Positions 31,447 through 40,255 of a stretch of DNA of 64,000 nucleotides are shown here, piece by piece (the stretch's first letter is position 1; every line of letters begins with the position of its first letter). Source of the DNA: Blasia pusilla (lineage: Eukaryota; Marchantiophyta; Marchantiopsida; Blasiales); NCBI GenBank assembly GCA_050084515.1, contig CM114274.1, forward strand, positions 29,698,001-29,762,000. Direction: 5' to 3'. The position numbers and the translations under genes are program-made. The notes beneath the pieces were generated by a model. It had not been told where the DNA came from. It saw only the letters and a list, made by a program, of their open reading frames with translations, and did no database searches.

Positions 31447-32127
31447 GTCACGTCAAATTGCTGCAGGTAAATCTGGCTCTCTCCCAAAGAGCAAAAAGTA
31501 CGGTGAAAATGATGCCAAGGATGCCCGACTAAAGCGATAACCCATAGCCAACCATGGCAATCAGAGGTCCCACTCCCTCAATCGCCCCCCCCTGCAAGCC
31601 ATACTTGCGCAATCCTCTCTTCACCGTCTGTACCACTCTCTCCGCCAATCCATCCGCCTCAGGATGATCTCGGGCGTGGTGCGGTGATCTATCGGCGCCT
31701 GATCACACAAGGCTGAAACTCTCCCCTGAACTCGGTACTGGTCGGTCAACACCTCCGCCGGTGCACCAAAGTGACTAAGCACACGATCTAGAAACGCATA
31801 AGTCGTTTCCTCGCCGCTTTGTCCGGTAGTGCCACCAACTCTATCCATTTGGAGAAATGCTCCACCATGACCAACACGCACCTATGATGACGCCTGTCAA
31901 TGGCAAAGGTCCCGCAAAGTCTAAACTCCACCGATAACCTAAACCCATAATTGGCAAAGGATGTAAGCTGAGTGGGAGCATTGAAGGATGCTCGCACTCT
32001 ATCACATACCATACATCTAGCCACAAAACTGTACCGGTATGCATGCGCGCCACCAATATGAACCACGGAGTAAAGTGTAAAGTACGCTTTACTCCGAAAT
32101 GTCCCAACTCCTCATGGGCATGTCACA
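31447..32127 (-). pseudogene. Gypsy integrase, zinc-binding and catalytic domains
   Basis: Pieces in several frames give the HHCC region (His-Glu-Glu-Leu-Gly-His-Phe-Gly-Val-Lys-Arg-Thr-Leu near 32,110-32,080, and Cys-Met-Val-Cys-Asp near 32,010). The first catalytic Asp follows (Trp-Ser-Leu-Asp-Phe-Ala-Gly-Pro-Leu-Pro), then Val-Glu-His-Phe-Ser-Lys-Trp-Ile-Glu and the second Asp (Val-Leu-Thr-Asp near 31,745). The third residue falls near 31,650 in another frame (Ala-Glu-Arg-Val-Val-Gln). At least three frameshifts break the domain. Confidence 0.88.
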
Positions 32128-32520
32128 CTACACGTGCTCGCTGGGAAGGATGAGGTACCACTCATATCCTACCATCTCCCCATGCCCGCAAAATGTGAGT
32201 CCCCTCCCACCTGAACCTCTTGGCTCTTTGCAGGATCCGATCCCGCCCCTAGCACTCACTTTGTACTCGCAATGACGCCGGCGCAAGAAGTCCACAACCT
32301 CCACGTCGTCATGGATATCACGACCACCTGTCGCCTCCTCACTAACCTCCGGATCCAAAGACTCATCATCCAATCCCACCACTGGAGTCATCATCTGTGG
32401 CTGACCTACCATAGTCAACCAACAAAGATAGGCAGATGCATGCCAACCGGGCACCATCTCCTCATCACTCTCTCCATGCCATCGAGCTCTCGTGACGTCT
32501 CTCTAACTCGGACATGAGTT
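32128..32520 (-). pseudogene. RNase H to integrase spacer
   Basis: This acidic linker (Asp-Asp-Glu-Ser, Glu-Val-Ser-Glu-Glu, Asp-Asp-Val-Glu) ends with a Leu-x-Arg-Ala-x-Arg-Phe-Arg-Trp-Glu-Gly-like segment leading into the integrase HHCC domain. It starts about 60 nt after the RNase H 'RPG..N.DADGLSR' end read at 32,520-32,570. No separate function is visible. Confidence 0.6.
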
Positions 32521-33955
32521 ACGACTCAACCCATCCGCATCTTGGTTCAGCCGACCTGGCCTATGAACCACCTCAAACTCATACTCCTGTAGTAATAGAG
32601 CCCACTTGGCAAGCTTTCCCGTAAGCTTGTCAGACTCCATCAACCACTTCAACGGTGATGATCAGTGATAAGTGTGAAAGGGTTGCCAAATAAATAGCAC
32701 CTAAAATGTGCCACGGCCCACACTGCAGCCAAGCACTCTCCCTCGTAGGAGTTGTACTTCGCCTCTGCAATGTTGTTCGATCGACTCGAATAAGCCACAA
32801 CAAACTCCCTCTCCTCGTCATCCCTCTGAGTAAGCACTGCTCCTAGACCCAACATGCTCCAATCCGTATGTAACTGGAATGGGCGACCCCTAACCGGTCT
32901 CTCTAAAATGGGTGAGGACGTCAACCTGTCCTTGAGCTCCTGAAATGCTCGCTCCTGATCATCTCTACATAACCACACCTGATCAAGTCTCGTCAACAAG
33001 GTCAAAGACTTTGCGATCGCACTAAAACCCTTGACATACCGTCGATAGAAGTTCGCCAGTCCAAGAAATGCTCGGACTCGACTCACATCTGTAGGGCGTG
33101 GAATCTGCGCAATAGCCTCTACCTTTGTCTGCTGAACGCCTAACCCACTCGGGTATATGGTGTGTCCCAAGTACTCAATCTGCTCCTGAAAGAATCTGCA
33201 CTTGCCTGGATGTAACTTCAGTCCATGTAACTGCAATCGCCGAAACACCTCCTCCAAGTGTCGCTCATGCTCCTCAACCGTGGAATTGAAGATAAGAATA
33301 TCATCTATGTAACATCGTACAAAATCCAAGCCAGCCAAAATCCTATCCATCACTCTCTGAAACTCCGCAGGCGCGTTCTTCAACCCAAATGGTAAGAACC
33401 GCCATTGATACAAGCAATCTCTCCCGAACCGATCTATCCCCCAGAATGTTGTCTTCTCCCTGTCCTCCAACCTGATAGGAAGCTGATGATAGCCAACACG
33501 GAGATCTAAAGTACTAAAGATCTTTGCATGCCCTACCGCATCAAAGATCTCCTCAAGAGTAGGCATGGCATACCGATCTGACCTCGTCTGTCGGTTGATA
33601 GGACGGTAATCTCCACACATCCGCCTATCCGTCCAATTGCCATACATATCCTTCTTTGCCGGCATGACTGTGGCAGATGCATACTCCCCATGTGACAACT
33701 CCACAAGTCCTGCCTCCAACAAGTCCTGACTCCTGCTCTGAATCAAGGCTCGTTCCATATCAGAGAATACAGTAGGGTCGATTTAAAGATCGGCGTATCA
33801 CTAGCCAACTCAATCCGTATCCCAGGACCCTTCAGCGTACCCAAGTCTCTCATATTAAAGGCAAAACAACTGACATGCCCTCTCAGAAACCTATGAACTT
33901 GCCGTCGCTCTCCTCCTATCAACTTGAGACCTATCACAGGCTCCCAAGTCTCCAT
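32521..33955 (-). pseudogene. Gypsy reverse transcriptase and RNase H
   Basis: The main frame (33758-32649, 369 residues) holds all core RT motifs. These include Cys-Gly-Asp-Tyr-Arg-Pro-Ile-Asn near residue 48, Leu-Asp-Leu-Arg-Val-Gly-Tyr-His-Gln at 84-92, Phe-Leu-Pro-Phe-Gly-Leu-Lys-Asn-Ala-Pro at 121-130, Tyr-Ile-Asp-Asp at 150-153, and Phe-Leu-Gly-Leu-Ala-Asn-Phe-Tyr-Arg-Arg near 236. RNase H follows with His-Thr-Asp-Trp-Ser near 305 and Tyr-Glu-Gly-Glu near 344. The RT N-terminus (33955-33743, ending Asp-Thr-Pro-Ile-Phe) is in another frame. A frameshift after Thr-Asp-His-His separates the RNase H end, which is readable to 32,521. Otherwise the RT is remarkably intact. Confidence 0.97.
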
Positions 33956-34086
33956 CGTGACCTCACTCGGAGAGGACGCAACCTCCGGCTTTGGTTGCTA
34001 TGTAGCAACCCTAGCCACCCCGCAATGACCACTCCACTCGACCTCCTACACCATGCTCCACATCTGAAAAATGAACATGTGCTACT

Positions 34087-35310
34087 CTAGCCGCTTCGCA
34101 CTCTCTCGCTTTCGAACGACGCCCCAAGAAGTCCATGGGTGCCTATCCCTCCTCGTCTCGCCTTGACCAATGCCACATACAGACCACAGAGGGCGTGGTC
34201 CAACTCGTGGGCGTGACGGCATGGATGACACTCGCATCCGTCTCGCTCAGCCATACCTAGGCTGACTATCCATGTGAGATAGTTGAGGTCCATCGCCTGC
34301 CCCAACACCTGTCTCCGTGATGCCTCAGTCATCCCTGGCACCGCCGTAGTACCGGTAGTGAACCCCATGGCACGCTTGCGGTCATCTGTTGTAGGCTCCT
34401 CCAATACTCCGGTCACCTCATCCCAAATCATGCCTGGCCCTCCCTGACAAAAGGCATGGATGATGGGAAGCTCACCAACGTAGGTAAGGCTACCCTCAAC
34501 TCCGCCACCCTATTGGCCGTGGCCAATGGTGGTCTATCATCGCGTGTCACCACTTGAGATCGATGCCCTGAGTCCAAAATAGCATCCACCGTGAGATGTG
34601 GTGCTCTCTGGACTCCAGTGTAGGCTCGACTCAGTACCTCTGATAGTATCAGGTTTGTCCACCAAAGTCGTGGACGATGGGCACGTGACCCAACTCTCGT
34701 TGCATCTAACAACACAGCTGGTCCCAACCAGGACCTCACTTGATGTACACTCGTCATCACACGTGCACGAGTATCTCCCAACAACGGCACGTTCTCCAAA
34801 ATGTACGCTGGAGAACATATCTGACCCTGCTGCAAGTGTCATACTACTCGCAGCATCTCCCAAAACATCCCTGACCTCGGATCCTGCAATCCAAATCCTC
34901 GGCCAGTTGATGAATGACCCGACATGGCCATCCAAAGCAATCACCAAATGAATGGTGCCAACTCTATCCAGATCCTGCGCCCCCACCAAAGATATATCGA
35001 CGGGTAGCGTATGCTGGTATCCCCGTACTACAGATACCGACAACAACTCAGGATAGCTCTGGACCAATCTCGCCACGTGAGGTAATGATACTCGCCGCGC
35101 GGTCTCATCTCTCTCCACATAAAGGTACTGATGCACCCGTATGTCCGCCTGCAATACAGCAGCCAATCCGGTGCTAATCCCTCCAAAGAGATCTAACACC
35201 CTAACACCCTCCTCAGGCACCGCCACACACAGTGTGGTATCTAGTGGGGTCATCGTCTCCACTCCAAGAGCCCGATCGCCACGTGACTCTGGCTGCTGGG
35301 ATAAAAACAT
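34087..35310 (-). pseudogene. C5-cytosine DNA methyltransferase (DNMT3-like) inside the Gypsy element
   Basis: The enzyme family transfers methyl from S-adenosylmethionine to C5 of cytosine. Motif I (Val-Leu-Asp-Leu-Phe-Gly-Gly-Ile-Ser-Thr-Gly-Leu, 35199-35164) binds SAM. Motif II (Tyr-Val-Glu-Arg-Asp-Glu) is at 35121-35104. The motif IV Trp-Pro-Cys-Arg with the catalytic Cys reads at 34930-34919, one frame away. Motif VI (Leu-Glu-Asn-Val, 34799-34788), motif VIII (Ser-Arg-Ala-His-Arg-Pro-Arg-Leu-Trp-Trp-Thr-Asn, 34688-34653) and a C-terminal block with Ala-Met-Gly-Phe and motif X (Arg-Arg-Gln-Val-Leu-Gly-Gln-Ala-Met-Asp, about 34320-34290) follow. Motif order is canonical, not permuted as in plant DRM. 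The 'GIxTGL', 'Ile-x-Val' and 'AHRxRxxW' details resemble DNMT3. Frameshifts near 34,935, 34,918 and 34,430 and a stop near 34,855 inactivate it. The frame overlaps the end of the protease frame by 98 nt. Confidence 0.93.
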
Positions 35311-35968
35311 GACTCCACGCCTGCCTCACGAGGTCGTCGGCACTCCTCTGTAGCTCTCGAGTCGTACTCCATAATGGTGAAGAGGCATCGCTAAGATGGG
35401 AAGAGACACCCGCCATGGCCTGTCTCTCCATGGGACTATCCGCTACTGGGACATCCTCCGCATGTGCGTTCCCCTCCAACAACTCTCCTGGCCAGCTAAC
35501 ACTACTCGTGAAAGCCGCCAACGTGGTCACAGACTCCCCTCGTGATCGACCATCTTGTCTCGCAAACTGCACGGGTAACTGACTCATCCGACCGTCACCT
35601 GACCGCCATCCTGGCCGATAAGCAACGGTCTCCTCCCAGAAGTCAAGGATGAATCCTAGGGGATATAACACTGTACTCCCCACCAACACATCGTTCGACT
35701 CAGCTGGTGTCGTAATCGCACGTGTGCGCACCATAGCACTATCCGTCGCATGCTCTGGCTGGACTCTCACAACAATCTCCTGTCGAGTCATATACTGAGT
35801 GGGTGATACGCCCCCAATCGAGGTCTGTATCTGGAAGGGACACGGCTCAATGTCGGCCTTCCGGAACCCCAACGCTAAACACGCCGCCTTCCCTAACATC
35901 AAGGGCTGCGCTCCCGAATCAAGTAGGACGCGCTGCCGGTGGTATACTGTCCCCGTCGGACTAACCAA
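35213..35968 (-). pseudogene. Gypsy aspartic protease with C-terminal extension
   Basis: The active site Val-Leu-Leu-Asp-Ser-Gly-Ala-Gln-Pro is at residues 14-22, preceded by a Tyr-x-x-Arg-Val strand. The second half of the protease shows Asn-Asp-Val-Leu-Val-Gly-Ser-Thr-Val-Leu, equivalent to the 'ILG' strand, and Pro-Leu-Gly-Phe-Ile-Leu-Asp-Phe-Trp. About 110 residues without a recognisable fold follow, up to the overlap with the methyltransferase. The same extension is present in the copy at 47.9-48.5 kb, so it belongs to the family. It matures the gag-pol polyprotein. Confidence 0.92.
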
Positions 35969-36024
35969 GCGAAATACTCCAGTCGGTTATCAAGTAACAC
36001 TACTCCAGTGTCACCATTGCCGCT

Positions 36025-37335
36025 CTATGGCGGTCGAAGTGGCATATCTACCAACTTTGCCGCCGCCGCATGCCATGACTCTGTGGGGAACGTCCCAAGC
36101 ACTAGCTCTGAGGGCAAGTCCACCACCTCCTCAACTACCTCTGAACAAGAAGCAGTCATCTCTCCACGCTCACACAACGTGGCGGCCAATCGGAACACCT
36201 CAACTGGTCCAACTCCCAACGTTGCCAACTCTAAGGTGGAAAATAGCGGAGTCTGACTCACTCTAGTGGCCACCTCCAACACTATAGTCGACACTGACTC
36301 CACTCGAGCCGGCATAGGAGTTGTCACTCCAACTCCTCGTGACGTCGACGTAGGTGCCTGAACTGTAGGCACCGCCGGTCGTCGAGGCACCATCGAGGGT
36401 GTGTGTAGTGCCTCCAACAATGTGAACGACTGTGGAACCCTGGCCTGCCGCCCATCGGTCCCCTCTGGTGGGTCAATCTCAACTCCACCTCTCGATGGCT
36501 CGGTGCCTCTCGCAGCACCCCGAGTCACCACTACAGCTACCTCAACCTGGGCTGCACTACACATGAATCCCATATTGGAGAGATCCTCACCCGGGTCAGG
36601 GTAAGAGGTAGAGACTGGAGTCACACTAGCTACTCGCAGCTCCGTGCCTTCCCTAAGCTGCATCATCGTCATGGCAGCAATCCTCTGCTCCAACTGATCG
36701 ATGCGTGAGAGAAGGGCCGGCTCTGGTGCTCTTGCTCCATCTCCTTTGGCTGGTGGTGGTCCTCTACCACCACGTCCAGGAAGAACTCCCCAACCTCGTC
36801 CAAGACGACCGCCCCCAGGCCCTCGGCCTACCTCTGGACGTGCCCCTCGGCGAAGGTCAAAACATCTATCCCTAGTGTGACCATATCTATGGCAATGGTC
36901 ACACTGGTGTTGTGGTGGGGCCATCCTCTGTGGCTCCTGCGCAATCGGAGGCGATGGTGGTCCTCTCCCATGATGTGGGCAGTCTCTCTGCCTATGGGCC
37001 CCTCCACACGTCCAACAAGACCACACCGGTCCCTGCTGGGCAACATATGTAGGTGCGGGTCGTTGCTTCATAGGCTCACGGTATCCACCTTGCTCTCTAG
37101 TCACACTGGCCCGCTCCGGTGGTACTGGTGCTCGCTGTGGCACCGGTGGGGTCACCGCCGCTCGTGGACCCGTCGACTCTCGAGAAAATCCAGCGGTCAC
37201 TACCTGCTCCTCACTCATGTTGAGCTCAATACGCTCAGACAACTCAAAGACCACCTTCAATGTGGGCTTCGCTGTGTGAATCAGCACCGCATCTCGGACT
37301 CTCCTCCGTAGTTCTCGGTCCAGAACCCCGACCAA
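36025..37335 (-). pseudogene. Gypsy gag, nucleocapsid part with two zinc knuckles
   Basis: 436 residues. Two knuckles are visible: C107-C110-H114-C119 (CX2CX3HX4C, one residue shorter than standard) and C145-C148-H153-C158 (standard CX2CX4HX4C). Between and after them are Pro- and Gly/Arg-rich stretches that suit RNA binding. A short coiled-coil-like segment (Leu-Leu-Ser-Arg-Ile-Asp-Gln-Leu-Glu-Gln-Arg-Ile) lies near residue 210, and a Val/Ala-rich C-terminal region leads to the protease. The stop at 36025 separates it from the protease frame. Confidence 0.9.
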
Positions 37336-38055
37336 TCTTTGGGTCGATGCGCCTCGATCACTCCAAACATAGCAATGATCAGCCTCCTCATGCGTGTGAA
37401 GGCCTCTCTCACACTCTCACCCGATCGTCGCTGAAAATCAGAGACTCTTCACTTGTCGGTGCGTGCATACTGGTAGCTCTTCCCAACCTGTCGGAAGAAC
37501 TCCCTTTGTGGGGCTGAAGGTGGGTGGCCCTCTACCACCAGAGGTCTCTGCCACATCGCCTATGTCACTGCCCTCCTCTCCATCTAGTCTCCGGGCTGAT
37601 GGTGTGGGTCTCTCTCCTCTCACAATCCCATCATATGCCTCGCGACCACTAGTGGACACATACCCTAGAGCCCAATACATCCTCCAGGCATCGATCTCTA
37701 CTGAATATAGTGATCGAAACTCCATGTAGTCATCCATCGGAGGACCCTCCAATCTTTGGAATAACCCCTTCCATGCCATGAAAGGGTTGAACCGTGTCGA
37801 AGTCCGTATCTCCTGGAAGTCGCACCATGTGTCGAACTCCTGGATGAAATCATCTAAGTCGATGGTGCCCACTGCACCCGAGAAACAACGCATGCCCCGA
37901 TGGCCCATGTCGTCCATCTCCTGCCAAGTACTACTGTCTTTGTCGGTGATCTCGTCACCAGACCCAGTGTCCAGTGATGACGATCTAGTCACGGATGGAT
38001 GTTGAGGGAGCTCCTCACTGGTAACCCCTCGGTATCTCACTCCACTCCGTGTCAC
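37336..38055 (-). pseudogene. Gypsy gag, capsid part
   Basis: The frame from 38055 (205 residues) begins Met-Thr-Arg-Ser-Gly-Val-Arg-Tyr-Arg-Gly and includes the capsid-like segment Asp-Leu-Asp-Asp-Phe-Ile-Gln-Glu-Phe-Asp-Thr, then Phe-Asn-Pro-Phe-Met-Ala-Trp-Lys-Gly-Leu-Phe and Pro-Pro-Met-Asp-Asp-Tyr-Met-Glu-Phe. A frameshift near 37,440 separates it from the nucleocapsid part. The same opening is conserved in both relatives at 43.5 and 46.0 kb, which supports this start. Confidence 0.9.
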
Positions 38056-38941
38056 ACCACTACCACTGCTCGCACTACCCCGTTCTTCCGAACCCTGGAA
38101 GAACGCCGTGATGACAAACCCTGTCTCACCCGCTCAACCACTAAAACTCATCGAGAGTCTCCCACACGCCTCACTAGCTCACCTATGCTAACGTCAATCC
38201 CGTGATGACATACCCGGCCTCACGCACGCTCAACACTCGGGCTCACCATGAGCCTCCCAACTGACTCACCTAACCTAGCGACACTCTCTCGGGTCATACA
38301 CGCGACCCCTACTCGGCAACCGCCGTATATCCACCAACATGCTACACATGAAAAGAATCTACACTCGTCACCATCACTGCACCCATCTAGCATCACCTTC
38401 TACCCGATACCCAGCACTCTCAATCACACACGACAAGTGCGGGAAAAGGGACTCGAATGGGTAACCTGATCACGCCCTCCAACCCGCGGCCCTATGCGGG
38501 CCCTTGGCCCCTGAGTGCGCGGGGGGGGGGGGGGGCCGCGGCATCCGCGCCCCTCGTCGTCCGCGCCCGTCACGCGCCCAGCCCGTCCACGCCCTGCCGT
38601 CCGCGCCCTAACCCTAAAATTCGTGACCTAACTCTAGCCGCCTTTACTTGACAGCCCCCCGGCGGCTTCAAGACCCAAACCTGCCCGTTCCTTCTCTCTC
38701 GACGCCTTCACTTGCGTACACCCGACGCCCCACCACACGCTACACTCGGCTGTTGTCCCCCAACAATCCGCACCAGAAAAATCTGAGAAAAACGGACAGC
38801 GCTTCCACCCACGGCCTTCCGAACAGAAAAATGACACAAAATATCACACACATGTCTCCAGGGGCTCCCCAACCGAGGCAACTCGCTTGCCTACCTGCAA
38901 ACAACAAATTCCCACCAACCCCCTGACATCTTTCTCATGTA
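38056..38941 (-). other. Gypsy 5' untranslated leader with a run of 15 G
   Basis: Between the 5' LTR and gag lie 886 bp. The gag-proximal part (38,056-38,480) is shared with the relatives at 43.3 and 45.55 kb. The distal part is very GC-rich with a (G)15 run at 38521-38535 and a telomere-like ccctaaccctaaaa at 38606-38619. No canonical primer-binding site was recognised directly after the LTR. The distal part is absent from the relatives. Confidence 0.6.
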
Positions 38942-39417
38942 AAAATAAAGAGTAGTAAAAACGGCACACCCGGCCTAAAACTCCACTCCTCAATCTACAT
39001 CGGCATATTGAGCCTCGTCCACCCTGTGCTATCAAGGAATCCGGACGCTAGCACCCTAGTCCTAGCTCACACACATACAAGGGAGGTGCTCCAACGGCCC
39101 AACATGAGAAAGATGGCTTAGGAAAGCCATCTTCCTCTCTTATATAGGTTGGGAAGAGCCAAAAGGCTCTTCTCCTAAGAATAGCCCTTCCCTTGATAAC
39201 CTGCGCCCACAGGTTACCAGGGGCAGGTGACCTGGTCAACAAGTCACCCGGCTGTAAAAGACCTCAACATGAAAGTCATCGAAACGAGCGTTCGGAATAA
39301 TGGACCTATCCTCAACCTCATCCGACACTGTGGGACAAAGTTACACTCAAGATAGTGCGTTGGCTCCTACGCCCTATCCACGATAGATCTCGGCCTATCG
39401 GCTACTCAAATGTGACA
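38942..39417 (-). repeat. Gypsy 5' LTR (shorter than the 3' LTR)
   Basis: Matches 30192-30675. On the element strand it starts TGTCACATTTGAGTAGCC, right after the target duplication. It ends, relative to the 3' LTR, after ttactactctttattttt, so about 137 bp of LTR tail are missing or replaced. It contains its own TATA box (39139-39146) and the aagatggctt stem-loop (39110-39133). Confidence 0.9.
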
Positions 39418-39659
39418 GCATCTTAATGCAAATTTTTTCTATTAATAGAAATGAAGAAATTAGATTAAAAAAATCCTAGTTTCCTATGTAATCAAATAGT
39501 CAGGGATTCGCAACAGTAGCGCATCCTCCTATGTCAACTTATCTCCATGTTCAGATTTCATCAAAGCTCTTCTATAAGCACACAAACATACTAGGCCACT
39601 TGGTATCTTCAAGATTTTAAACATTTTTCAATGATTTTGTCATATTGTGTTTTCTCACA
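39418..39659 (+). repeat. Copia copy 2, 5' LTR, second half
   Basis: Resumes the Copia LTR cut at 30054: gcatcttaatgcaaa, ctattaatagaaatgaag, tcaacttatctccatgttc and cactaggcc-type segments in order, ending with tttctcaca, exactly like the LTR ends at 16644 and 12129 in reverse. Confidence 0.93.
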
Positions 39660-39672
39660 TGGTATCTAAGCG
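39660..39672 (+). other. Copia copy 2 primer-binding site (diverged)
   Basis: tggtatctaagcg abuts the LTR end. It corresponds to TGGTATCAGAG in the complete Copia element, with substitutions. Confidence 0.8.
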
Positions 39673-39732
39673 ATATATTTTTGAGTATTTTAAATCTGGG
39701 CAATCTATTCTGTCCATACAAATTCTTGAGAG

Positions 39733-40150
39733 ATGGCTACTTTTTTTTTCCATTCGTGCTCGTCCTCCTCCATTGGATGAAGGGAAGTTAGATGCGTCCA
39801 ACTATAAACTATGGAAGTTCAAAATGAAAATAATCCTCCAATCATTTGAGATCTAGGAGACAACCATAAGGGTCAATCCAAATCCACAAGCTTCTCTGAG
39901 TTTTGCATGTTCATCTTGATCTAGTGATATTGATTGTGTTGTATTGTAAGCGTGGAAATGCTGATGCTCTATATGCTACTGTCATATGCTATTGTCACGA
40001 ATGTAATTGATCCTCTCATGATTCTCATCCAACATACGACCATTTTTGTTGAGGCATGGAATATTTTGAAGAACTAGTATGAAACCAAGAAGGAGACTGG
40101 GATTCAAAATCTAGAGAATTAGCTTACGTCCAAGAAATCAAGAAATTTTC
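39733..40150 (+). pseudogene. Copia copy 2 gag fragment
   Basis: From the ATG at 39733 the reading gives the same opening as the gag at 16570, with Ala-Arg-Pro-Pro-Pro-Leu, Glu-Gly-Lys-Leu-Asp-Ala-Ser-Asn-Tyr and Leu-Trp-Lys-Phe-Lys-Met. A stop at 39854 replaces the Trp of the intact copy. Similarity continues in broken frames to about 40,150 and then ends, so the rest of the element is missing. Confidence 0.9.
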
Positions 40151-40201
40151 ATTTGGAAATAATTATCATGAGAAATTAAAGATCTAGAACATTTGGGGCT
40201 T

Positions 40202-40255
40202 TTCAAAGGCGATGATTCATCGCCTTTGAATGTAGGTTATTTGATTCAGAATCAA
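40202..40255. repeat. Two adjacent perfect palindromes
   Basis: ttcaaaggcgatg (40202-40214) pairs with catcgcctttgaa (40218-40230) across a 3-nt spacer. A few bases on, tttgattc-a-gaatcaaa (about 40239-40255) forms a second palindrome. They lie right after the end of the Copia gag fragment, so they may mark the deletion or insertion point that truncated it. Confidence 0.8.

Larger units (their letters stand above)
30055..39417 (-). mobile_element. Ty3/Gypsy element carrying a DNA methyltransferase and a PHD finger
   Basis: The element is 9,363 bp, lies on the minus strand and sits inside a Copia LTR with GCAT duplicated on both sides. Its ends are TG...CA. Coding order on the element strand is gag, protease, C5 methyltransferase, RT, RNase H, integrase, PHD finger. 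RT before integrase places it in Ty3/Gypsy. Between protease and RT an extra domain of about 1.2 kb replaces what is normally a short linker. No chromodomain is visible after the integrase; a PHD finger takes that place. Frameshifts and stops in most domains show the copy is inactive, but domain structure is still legible. Two degraded relatives lie at 43.3-44.9 and 45.5-49.4 kb. Confidence 0.95.

Noticed and set aside
34598-34951. 117-residue plus-strand frame over the methyltransferase
   Set aside because: Antisense to the conserved methyltransferase motifs VI and VIII.
34087-35310. Host DRM-type methyltransferase gene unrelated to the element
   Set aside because: Motif order is not permuted, orientation and position are collinear with gag-pol, and the deleted relative has the same motif I at the same place after the protease.
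36877-37311. 144-residue plus-strand frame over the gag zinc-knuckle region
   Set aside because: Antisense shadow of gag; the minus-strand frame carries the zinc knuckles.
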